The notes beneath the pieces were generated by a model. The model saw only the letters and a list, made by a program, of their open reading frames with translations, was not told the origin of the DNA and ran no database searches. Shown piece by piece: positions 1 through 5,084 of a DNA stretch of 5,084 nt. The position numbers and the translations under genes were made by a program. Position 1 is the first letter of the stretch. Every line of letters starts with the position of its first letter. This stretch comes from Flavobacteriales bacterium UBA7325 (GTDB taxonomy: Bacteria > Bacteroidota > Bacteroidia > Flavobacteriales_D > Crocinitomicaceae): the NCBI GenBank assembly GCA_002471375.1, contig DKPV01000099.1:1-5084 (forward strand), read 5' to 3'.

Positions 1-870
1 CCGGTAAAAAAGAAAGCGACACCAAAGAAGGAAACACCGGAAAAAACAGAAAAGGCTAAGCCTAAAAAACCTGTCGCCAAAAAGGAAATTAAACCGAAGG
101 CTGAGGAAGTCAAAAAAGTAACTCCCCCAGTAGAAAAAATTGAAGCACCTGAAACCAAGGAGAAGTTTGAAGAAACAAAACCTAAGAAAATCACACCTGT
201 TGTTCCTGTTACGACTGAGAACAAAGACCTAAAGAAGAAGGTTGATTCCGCTACGAAGGATACAGTAGTTGCGGCTGCATCAGTTAAAGAAGTTAAGCCT
301 AAGAAGAAAAAGGGAAAAAAGAAACGTGGTGCAGGATTCCGGATCCTAATGGTACTACTTTTATTAATTATCAGTGGGGGGACTTATTTCGGAATCAATT
401 ACGACGAGATGAAGCAGTACGTTCCGTTCTTAGCTGATGAAAAAGTAGAAGACGACGAGCCGAGTGCTCTCGACGAAATGAAAGAGACCTTAGGTGAAAT
501 AGACTCTGAAAATGGCACCAATGATGATGATGATAGCAATGAAGAAACCATCGACGATGAGGAGCAAGATGGATCAGAGGAAATTATAGAAGAGGTCATT
601 GAAGATCCTGTTCAGGTTGACAACACGCCCCCTCCCGCATCTTCAGGAAATGGGCCATACCACATTGTAGCAGGCGCTTTCTCATCACAAGAAAATGCAA
701 ATCGTCTCGCAAAAAAACTGCAAGACGCAGGACTACCAGCATCCGTTATCATCAATGGAGGAATGCACACAGTTAGCATGAAGTCATTTGCCAATGCTGC
801 CGAAGCAAATTCAAGTCTCTCAAGCATGAAAGAACATGCAAGCAGTGCTTGGGTCCTATATAAGCCATAA
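1..870 (+). CDS. SPOR-domain membrane protein with lysine-rich cytoplasmic region (5' partial)
   Basis: The frame is open from base 1 to the TAA at 868-870, giving 289 visible residues; the true start lies upstream. An ATG at 349 falls inside the membrane segment and is not the start. Residues 1-112 are extremely rich in Lys, Pro, Glu and Ala (KPKK-type motifs) and end in a basic cluster (KKKKGKKKRG). Residues about 113-132 form one hydrophobic transmembrane helix (begins FRILMVLLLL). Residues about 140-207 are a very acidic linker with Asp/Glu runs, then a short proline stretch (TPPPASSG). Residues about 219-289 match a SPOR domain (YHIVAGAFSSQENANRLAKK at the start, ending WVLYKP). SPOR domains bind denuded peptidoglycan glycan strands, typically at the division septum. 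The positive-inside rule puts the basic part in the cytoplasm and SPOR in the periplasm. Many Bacteroidota proteins with this layout carry an N-terminal HU/CCDC81-like domain; that part would lie outside the window, so it is inference here. The SPOR call is confident; the exact cellular role is not. Confidence 0.9.
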   Translation, partial: PVKKKATPKKETPEKTEKAKPKKPVAKKEIKPKAEEVKKVTPPVEKIEAPETKEKFEETKPKKITPVVPVTTENKDLKKKVDSATKDTVVAAASVKEVKPKKKKGKKKRGAGFRILMVLLLLIISGGTYFGINYDEMKQYVPFLADEKVEDDEPSALDEMKETLGEIDSENGTNDDDDSNEETIDDEEQDGSEEIIEEVIEDPVQVDNTPPPASSGNGPYHIVAGAFSSQENANRLAKKLQDAGLPASVIINGGMHTVSMKSFANAAEANSSLSSMKEHASSAWVLYKP

Positions 871-888
871 TCAATTCAGTACGTTGAA

Positions 889-1299
889 ATGAAGATCTTT
901 TGCAGTTTAGTACTGATTCTACTTTTTGCTGGCTGTAGTCAAAATACTGAAATCCCGGACAGCCAATTTATCGGGAAATGGATGATTACAGATAAGTTCA
1001 TGTATGATGGGATCGAGATTGAAATCAAGAAAGAAAATGGATCTTTGAAAGGATACATCGTAAAACTTAACGACAACAAGATTACAAACATGGCTCTTGA
1101 TATAGGAGACTTGTTTCTGAGTAAGGTAGAAAGAAGAGCAGACTCAAAGTTTAAGTTTACTGAAAGAAAAATTGCAGCGTCCGTATTTTCATCCTACGGA
1201 ATAAGCAGCTCCACTACTCATGAAGCCGAATTTGATTGTTTAGACGAAATCATTATTGGTAAAAAAGGGAACAAGGGAAAGTATATTAGAATCAAATAA
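889..1299 (+). CDS. small predicted lipoprotein, unknown function
   Basis: A 136-residue product starting at ATG 889, 18 bases after the SPOR gene stop, so co-transcription is likely. The N-terminus is a lipoprotein signal peptide: MKIF, then a hydrophobic stretch (residues 7-13), then the lipobox FAGC with the acylated cysteine at residue 16. After the cysteine comes SQNTEIPDS, an acidic-containing tether that could act as a surface export signal in Bacteroidota, though it matches no strict consensus. The mature part (about 120 residues) alternates polar and hydrophobic residues. It opens with GKWMITDKF and has a GSLKGYIVKLNDN segment, giving the look of a small beta-barrel or calycin-like fold (similar in style to DUF2147/lipocalin-like lipoproteins). 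I do not recognise a specific family. The C-terminus is basic (GKKGNKGKYIRIK). There is no clear Shine-Dalgarno site, as is usual in this phylum. The gene call is strong; the function is unknown. Confidence 0.82.
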   Translation: MKIFCSLVLILLFAGCSQNTEIPDSQFIGKWMITDKFMYDGIEIEIKKENGSLKGYIVKLNDNKITNMALDIGDLFLSKVERRADSKFKFTERKIAASVFSSYGISSSTTHEAEFDCLDEIIIGKKGNKGKYIRIK

Positions 1300-1303
1300 C
1301 TAA

Positions 1304-1695
1304 ATGCCAAGAAAGAAAAATTGAAACATATCCAGACAATAAATGCATCACATGAGACTCTTTATTCTGCGTGGCTGGACAGTGAAGGACATTCGAATAG
1401 AAAAGGTGGTGAAGCTCATTGTTCTGACGTTATCAATGATAAGTTAACAGCATGGGATGGTTACATCACAGGATCTAATATTGAGTTAGTATGAAACGAA
1501 AAAATTGTTCAGGGATGGAGAACATCGGAATTTGATAGTTCTGACGAGGACTCGTTACTCGAAATTCAATTAAAACCTCTTGGAGATCAAACTGAACTAA
1601 CGCTTATTCATACAAATATTCCTGCTGGTCAAACGCAATACGAAAACGGGTGGATTGAAAGTTATTTCGAGACTATGAAAGAGAATTTCAAATAA
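1304..1695 (+). pseudogene. SRPBCC/AHSA1-like (START-fold) protein, disrupted
   Basis: The frame from the TTG at 1321 to the TAA at 1693-1695 reads as an almost complete SRPBCC/AHSA1-family protein (a hydrophobic-ligand-binding START-like fold of about 125-145 residues). Telling stretches are INASHETLYSAWLDSEGHS near the start, then LTAWDGYITGSNIELV, NEKIVQGWRTSEFDSS, LLEIQLKPLGDQTELTLIHT and GWIESYFETMKENFK at the end. The frame is cut by TGA at 1492-1494, between ELV and NEKIVQGW, where relatives usually have an ordinary residue such as proline. The start also looks damaged. The only nearby ATG (1304) reads MPRKKN and stops at 1322; one extra A in the run at 1316-1320 would join it to the main frame. 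Alternatively TTG 1321 is the start and only the TGA is a lesion. The region after GHS (NRKGG, VIND) also looks less conserved than expected. The frame begins right after the lipoprotein stop. I read this as a recent pseudogene; a sequencing error is the main alternative. Confidence 0.75.
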
Positions 1696-1708
1696 GAACT
1701 ACCTGAAA

Positions 1709-1837
1709 TTAACCATATGCCTCACAAGGTCGATACTTCTTGTACCGTTGTCCCTTGCCTTTCTTAACACCTTTAACTCGCCCCTTACACTTAGGGTGAT
1801 ATCGTAGAGGAATCTTGAGATGGAAATAAATATCCAT
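1709..1837 (-). CDS. possible small lysine-rich protein or gene remnant (42 aa)
   Basis: A short minus-strand frame runs from an ATG at 1837-1835 to the TAA at 1711-1709. It begins MDIYFHLKIPLRYHPKCKGR, continues with a lysine/glycine-rich run (VKGVKKGKGQRYKKY) and ends RPCEAYG. It is strongly cationic and has two cysteines. The frame stays open upstream of the ATG to a TGA at 1862-1864 and, read through that, to a TAG just after the GAPDH stop; this upstream part also reads protein-like (EIVKPHSICYLHIGSDKIVS). It uses several CGA/CGG arginine and GGG glycine codons. No family is recognised. It could be the tail of a decayed gene, a genuine small protein, or chance. Confidence is low because it is short and has no clear start signal. 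Confidence 0.25.
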   Translation of the reverse strand: MDIYFHLKIPLRYHPKCKGRVKGVKKGKGQRYKKYRPCEAYG

Positions 1838-1942
1838 TCCATAAATCTTGGATTGCTTGACTCAGCTTACAATCTTATCAGAGCCGATATGCAAATAACA
1901 AATGCTATGAGGCTTAACAATTTCAACATGAACCTACTTCAA
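1838..1942 (-). other. GAPDH 3' flank with signal-peptide-like short frame
   Basis: Thirteen bases after the GAPDH stop, an ATG at 1929-1927 opens a 20-codon minus-strand frame ending in TAA at 1869-1867. It encodes MLKLLSLIAFVICISALIRL, a lysine followed by a hydrophobic core, as in a secretion signal. It is in a different frame from the lysine-rich frame at 1709-1837, so a frameshift near 1860-1870 could have split one small secreted-protein gene into these two parts. That link is inference only. No convincing GAPDH terminator hairpin was seen here, and on the plus strand there is nothing coding-like. Confidence 0.25.
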
Positions 1943-2932
1943 TTACACTCTGGCAGCGAGATCAACGAGACGATTAGAATACCCAGATTCGTTGTCGTAC
2001 CATCCAACAATCTTAACCATGTTGCCGATAACACTCGTTAATAAACTATCAAATAGGCAGCTATTTGGATTGCCGATTATATCGCTAGAAACGATAGGGT
2101 CGTTCGTATATTCTAAAATTCCCTTTAAATATCCTTTTGAAGCATCCTGCATAGCGACATTAATTACTTCAGCAGAAGGTGGATTTTTAATAACTAAAGT
2201 CAAATCTGTCATAGAACCATTTGGCACAGGAACACGAATTCCACAACCACCTATTCTCCCATCTAACTCTGGGAATATTTTAGATAATGCAATTGCTGCA
2301 CCAGTTGTTGTAGGGACTATTGACTCTGCAGCTGCTCTCGCTCTACGCAAATCTCTATGCGGAGCATCGTGTAATCTCTGATCAGATGTATAGCTATGAA
2401 TCGTAGTAATGAAGGCACTTTCAATCTCACATATACCCTGCATAACTCTCACCATTGGAGCTGCGGAATTAGTCGTGCAAGAAGCATTTGAAATAATCAA
2501 ATCCGAAGACTCGAGCATGTGGTCATTTACCCCGAGAACAACAGTTCGTACATTACCACTTTTTGATGGAGCGGACAAAATTACTTTTCGTGCTCCACCT
2601 TTGAAGTGTTTTGAAGCGGCATCTTCTGTTCTAAAAATCCCTGTGGATTCAAGCACAACATCTACTCCATGTTCAGCCCATGCAATATTTTCAGGGTTTC
2701 GCTCTGATACAAAAACGATCTGTTTTCCATTTTCGAAGATAATTTTATTTCCATCAAGCTTAAACTCGTGTTTTAACTGACGATGTACACTGTCGTATTT
2801 AAACAAGTGAGCTAATGTCTTTATATCAGCAAGATCATTTACCACCGCAACGTCAACATCCGGTCTATCCAAAGTCATTCTTGTAAAATATCTTCCAATT
2901 CGGCCGAAACCATTCACTCCTATTTTCTTCAT
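1943..2932 (-). CDS. gapA: type I glyceraldehyde-3-phosphate dehydrogenase
   Basis: A 329-residue protein of normal family length. It catalyses phosphorylating oxidation of glyceraldehyde-3-phosphate to 1,3-bisphosphoglycerate with NAD(P), in cytoplasmic glycolysis or, in reverse, gluconeogenesis. The N-terminal Rossmann fold carries the dinucleotide motif NGFGRIGR (residues 7-14) and ND at 32-33, where an Asp normally favours NAD. The active-site signature SNASCTTN (148-155) contains the catalytic Cys152; the activating His179 lies in TTIHSYTSDQ. HDAPHRDLRRARAAAESIVP (188-207) and TTTGAA, part of the phosphate-binding region, follow. The C-terminus has IRVPVPNGSMTDLTL and the hallmark WYDNESGYSNR. 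The position after TTTGAA is Ile where many homologues have Lys (TTTGAAKA), a mild peculiarity. The ATG at 2932 gives the expected MKKIGVNGFGRIGR start and is preceded by an A-rich leader. The gene is a single transcription unit, insulated upstream by a terminator and converging with the plus-strand genes. Bacteroidota often have more than one GAPDH, so the symbol is tentative. Confidence 0.97.
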   Translation of the reverse strand: MKKIGVNGFGRIGRYFTRMTLDRPDVDVAVVNDLADIKTLAHLFKYDSVHRQLKHEFKLDGNKIIFENGKQIVFVSERNPENIAWAEHGVDVVLESTGIFRTEDAASKHFKGGARKVILSAPSKSGNVRTVVLGVNDHMLESSDLIISNASCTTNSAAPMVRVMQGICEIESAFITTIHSYTSDQRLHDAPHRDLRRARAAAESIVPTTTGAAIALSKIFPELDGRIGGCGIRVPVPNGSMTDLTLVIKNPPSAEVINVAMQDASKGYLKGILEYTNDPIVSSDIIGNPNSCLFDSLLTSVIGNMVKIVGWYDNESGYSNRLVDLAARV

Positions 2933-3020
2933 TTATTCTTTTTTTGGTTTGATTCACCTCATCGATTACATAGGATCAATGGTCGGGCAAGTCTAATTTG
3001 AATGTACATAACTTTATCCA
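2933..3020 (-). promoter_or_regulatory. GAPDH upstream leader, probable promoter region
   Basis: This short non-coding stretch lies between the upstream gene's terminator and the GAPDH start, so the GAPDH promoter should be here. Directly before the ATG is an A-rich leader (ACCAAAAAAAGAATAA) without a Shine-Dalgarno site, typical of Bacteroidota. I found no clean match to the phylum's TAnnTTTG -7 box. The nearest candidate is TATGTAAT about 15 bases after a TTG, which is weak. An imperfect dyad with ATTGAT and ATCGAT arms spans 2961-2980 and could be an operator or chance. Confidence 0.35.
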
Positions 3021-3023
3021 AAG

Positions 3024-3065
3024 AAAAAAGGCTTCTATCTTCCAAATAACGGAAGATAGAAGCCT
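3024..3065 (-). terminator. intrinsic terminator of the T9SS surface-protein gene
   Basis: A perfect 15-bp inverted repeat (3029-3043 and 3051-3065, arm AGGCTTCTATCTTCC on the minus strand) encloses a 7-base loop. On the minus strand it is followed at once by a run of T (3029-3024, the first T also being part of the stem). It sits 29 bases after the stop codon of the surface-protein gene and ahead of the GAPDH leader. The T-run is only on the minus-strand exit side, so it works for minus-strand transcripts. Confidence 0.93.
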
Positions 3066-3094
3066 AAATATTACTTAATGGATTTATCGTGCTA

Positions 3095-5084
3095 TTAATG
3101 CACTACTTGGATCGATCCGTGTTTTTGTAAAGTTGCCCCGCCATTAACTGTGGCATCAATTCGATAGAAGTAAGTTCCTTCTTCAACAAGGTTCCCTGCC
3201 ATTGTGCGGCCATCCCATCCCCCTTTCGAATCAGAATACTCATAAATCAGGTTACCCCATCGATTGACAATAGAACATTTAAACTCGATAAGTCCTTGTT
3301 CTTCAACATACCAGATATTATTTCCGGAGGTTGAAGATAAAGAGATAATATTCGGTGCTGCAATATCACACAAGTACATTTCGACCGTAGCCGAAACCGA
3401 CATTTCGTAACAGACATTACTCGCTGTAACTGTATAGACTCCTGGTTCAGTTACGAGTGTATTTGGACCATTAACTCCAGTGTTCCATACGTAGTTGTCA
3501 ACCGTCCAGTTATTGTTTGCATGAAGATAAAATTCAGATCCTAAACAAATTAATGTATCCTCCACATCCGTCCATACTAGTGGAGGGAATGTTACTATTG
3601 AACTTACTGATTGATTACATACAGTATCCGTAAAGGTGTATAAGTATACTCCTGGAACAGATGCCCAAGAATCAGGATTCAAGAAGTTTGTATCATTAAA
3701 ATGAATCGTAGTATCAAGAGCCGACCAAACACCCCCGAAGTACGATTCAGTACCAGAAATGGTAATTACATAATCGTTACAAACCAAAGTATCTCCAAAT
3801 ATTGAAGGTGGCCCAACAAACTCAATTAATGCTCCAACAGTTACATTACATGAATTACCTGTATACTCAACCATATACTGACCAGATTGTGTTGCGCTTA
3901 TTATTGGGTTATTATCTGTTGATGTTGCAAAAGAAATTTCAGGGTCAGTAGATGTCCATGCACCACCTCCTGCATCGACAACTGTTCCTGTCACTTGATA
4001 CGACAAATCACATACCGTTGTATCTGAGAATATCTCAGGCGGATAAGCAAACGTAATATCTACATACGACGTATCCCCACAGGCATTATCTGTAAACCCT
4101 ATGGTGTACACCCCTGGTAACGAGGTAGATACCGTAGGATTGATCACAGTAGCTGATGGAGTAAAAGAGATTTCAGGAGAAGTTGAAAACCATGTCCCTT
4201 GATCTAAATGCGCTATTGTACCTGTAACTGGCAAGAAAAGATCACATACTGTTGTATCACCAAGGATAGATGAAAGTGGCAATACGTTTACTGAAACTGT
4301 TGTATCGTAAATACAACCAAAATCATCCGTAATTTGATACGTGTAGTTATGATCACCTGTTGTTGGTGGCTGCACTGTAATCAACGTATCTCCCATTCCA
4401 GATACAATTGAAGGATCTGGCAACCAGTTTTCTGAAGCAATAGAATTCTGATAAGCTCCTGCTCCAGGGAAATATGCTGGATCAAAATACAATCCCCATT
4501 CGAAGATATATCCATCATCAATTGTCAAGTTATCTTGTACAATTATAGTCCAAGTTCCATTTACTGGACAGCCAATAAAGCTGTTAAAACTCGTTTCAGG
4601 AAGATAAACACCGTTAGGATTAAGTGAAGGATTTCCTCCTCCAAACAATGGTGCAGGAACTGTATTTCCCAAACCAATTTCAGTTGGGTAATCTCCCCAA
4701 GTATTGAAAACAGAGCTAAAGCAATATTCCCATCCCTCTCCTGGACCACCGCCACCGATATCATCGATAGGATCACCCATATAGGTTCCTCCTCCACTTA
4801 CTCCTCCTCCAATAAAGCCAGGGCTATAAGAATTAAGAAGTGTCACTTGCTGACCTGTTGGGCATTGAAGCGCTATTTCAAGATCTCCGAGATATGAATG
4901 CTCCATTGTTATACAAACCTGATTTAAATCTTGATCATTCGTAATTGTTGATCCTAGTGGAAACCCATCTATAGCTATCGGTGCTGCATATTGAGCTCCA
5001 GATCCATCTGGTAAATAAGTTAATCCTGCGAACGACCCCCCAAGCTGGAACGATCCTGGTGCAATACTTACACCTACTGTATCT
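3095..5084 (-). CDS. T9SS cargo: P-domain-like, Ig-like repeats, type B sorting domain (5' partial)
   Basis: The minus-strand frame is open from the window edge (first full codon at 5083) to the TAA at 3097-3095, giving 662 visible residues with no start. The ATG at 4906 is internal: the 59 codons before it are coding and continuous with it (QVCITMEHSYLGDLEIALQC). Visible residues about 55-202 resemble a proprotein-convertase P-domain jelly roll, with HSYLGDLEIALQCPTGQQV early and CPVNGTWTIIVQDNLTIDDG then FEWGLYFDP late. A glycine-rich insertion (about 89-117) sits within it. Residues about 203-267 form a further Ig/PKD-like stretch. Four Ig-like modules of 77-78 residues follow (about 268-574). 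Residues about 575-662 are a type B T9SS sorting domain (CHU_C/TIGR04131 type): NIISLSSTSGNN, FKCSIVNRWGNLIYEYSD, GWDGR, EEGTYFYRIDA and a short basic/hydrophobic end. Such proteins cross the outer membrane by T9SS and are secreted or surface-held; type B cargo often depends on a SprF/PorP-like partner, none of which is visible here. No protease catalytic domain is seen; one could lie upstream. Likely an adhesin or matrix protein. Confidence 0.9.
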   Translation of the reverse strand, partial: DTVGVSIAPGSFQLGGSFAGLTYLPDGSGAQYAAPIAIDGFPLGSTITNDQDLNQVCITMEHSYLGDLEIALQCPTGQQVTLLNSYSPGFIGGGVSGGGTYMGDPIDDIGGGGPGEGWEYCFSSVFNTWGDYPTEIGLGNTVPAPLFGGGNPSLNPNGVYLPETSFNSFIGCPVNGTWTIIVQDNLTIDDGYIFEWGLYFDPAYFPGAGAYQNSIASENWLPDPSIVSGMGDTLITVQPPTTGDHNYTYQITDDFGCIYDTTVSVNVLPLSSILGDTTVCDLFLPVTGTIAHLDQGTWFSTSPEISFTPSATVINPTVSTSLPGVYTIGFTDNACGDTSYVDITFAYPPEIFSDTTVCDLSYQVTGTVVDAGGGAWTSTDPEISFATSTDNNPIISATQSGQYMVEYTGNSCNVTVGALIEFVGPPSIFGDTLVCNDYVITISGTESYFGGVWSALDTTIHFNDTNFLNPDSWASVPGVYLYTFTDTVCNQSVSSIVTFPPLVWTDVEDTLICLGSEFYLHANNNWTVDNYVWNTGVNGPNTLVTEPGVYTVTASNVCYEMSVSATVEMYLCDIAAPNIISLSSTSGNNIWYVEEQGLIEFKCSIVNRWGNLIYEYSDSKGGWDGRTMAGNLVEEGTYFYRIDATVNGGATLQKHGSIQVVH
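3362..4282 (-). repeat. four tandem Ig-like modules (about 77-78 aa) in the T9SS protein
   Basis: Within the surface-protein gene, four successive modules lie at about 4043-4282, 3812-4042, 3587-3811 and 3362-3586. The first three share a pattern: a Pro-containing entry, then DTTVCD or DTLVCND, V/ISGT or VTGT, a G-W-S turn (GTWFSTS, GAWTSTD, GVWSALD), PEISF or similar, N-P, then PGVYTIGFTDNAC or equivalent. The fourth is more divergent (DTLICLGSEF ... PGVYTVTASNVC). Each has two cysteines about 45-55 residues apart, probably a disulfide. The repeats are diverged at DNA level, so they are old duplications. Confidence 0.82.

Noticed and set aside
399..827. Minus-strand open frames at 399-599 and 612-827
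   Set aside because: They are antisense to the acidic linker and SPOR domain; the serine-rich product is just the complement of Asp/Glu codon runs.
349..870. ATG 349 as the start of the SPOR protein
   Set aside because: The same frame is open and lysine-rich back to base 1, and this ATG lies inside the transmembrane helix.
1492..1494. Idea that TGA is a sense codon in this organism, since both the SRPBCC gene and the 1709-1929 region are interrupted by TGA while all intact genes end in TAA
   Set aside because: The four solid genes give about 1,400 codons with no internal TGA, and every tryptophan in them is TGG. Recoding would be expected to place TGA in at least some of them.
1819..1836. 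Short inverted repeat ATGGA ... TCCAT as a possible terminator for the convergent genes
   Set aside because: Only a 5-bp stem with an AT-rich loop and no T-run on either side.
1992..2780. Plus-strand open frames opposite GAPDH (1992-2381 and 2409-2780), and the one at 1820-2041
   Set aside because: They are antisense shadows of the GAPDH coding sequence or its flank; their translations show no domain features, while the minus strand gives an unmistakable GAPDH.
3362..4282. Periodic repeats considered as a CRISPR or non-coding tandem array
   Set aside because: The period is about 231-234 bases, a multiple of three, the similarity is at protein level, and the DNA copies are diverged; they are protein domains.
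4561..4797. Second minus-strand frame inside the T9SS gene
   Set aside because: It overlaps, in another frame, the P-domain-like region, which is clearly coding.

Overview
The window looks like a chromosomal segment from a member of the Bacteroidota, most likely a Flavobacteriales/Crocinitomicaceae-type organism. The evidence is a surface protein ending in a type B sorting domain of the type IX secretion system (T9SS), a SPOR protein with a long lysine-rich cytoplasmic region of the kind seen in Bacteroidota, AT-rich DNA, and start codons preceded by A-rich leaders rather than clear Shine-Dalgarno sites. The genus is inferred, not proven. All intact genes end in TAA.

Plus strand, 1-1695. The window opens inside a membrane-anchored SPOR-domain (peptidoglycan-binding) protein (1-870). 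A small unrecognised lipoprotein (889-1299) follows 18 bases later. Next comes a remnant of an SRPBCC/AHSA1-family gene (about 1304-1695), broken by an in-frame TGA and perhaps by a start-region frameshift. The three are close together and could be co-transcribed.

Convergent gap, 1696-1942. This stretch lies between the plus-strand cluster and the minus-strand gene for glyceraldehyde-3-phosphate dehydrogenase. It has no clear terminator. On the minus strand it holds two short reading frames: a signal-peptide-like one and a 42-residue lysine-rich one. They might be halves of one decayed small secreted-protein gene.

Minus strand, 1943-5084. A complete type I GAPDH gene (1943-2932) is preceded by a leader that probably holds its promoter. 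A strong intrinsic terminator (3024-3065) separates it from the upstream gene. That gene (3095-5084, 5' end outside the window) encodes a large T9SS cargo protein: a P-domain-like jelly roll, four Ig-like modules of 77-78 residues each with a cysteine pair, and a type B sorting domain.

The genes do not form one recognisable pathway: they combine envelope/septum, surface-secretion and central glycolytic functions. I found no mobile element, CRISPR array, RNA gene or clearly new system. The points most worth a second look are the broken SRPBCC gene, the odd small reading frames at 1709-1929, and the charge-polarised SPOR protein.
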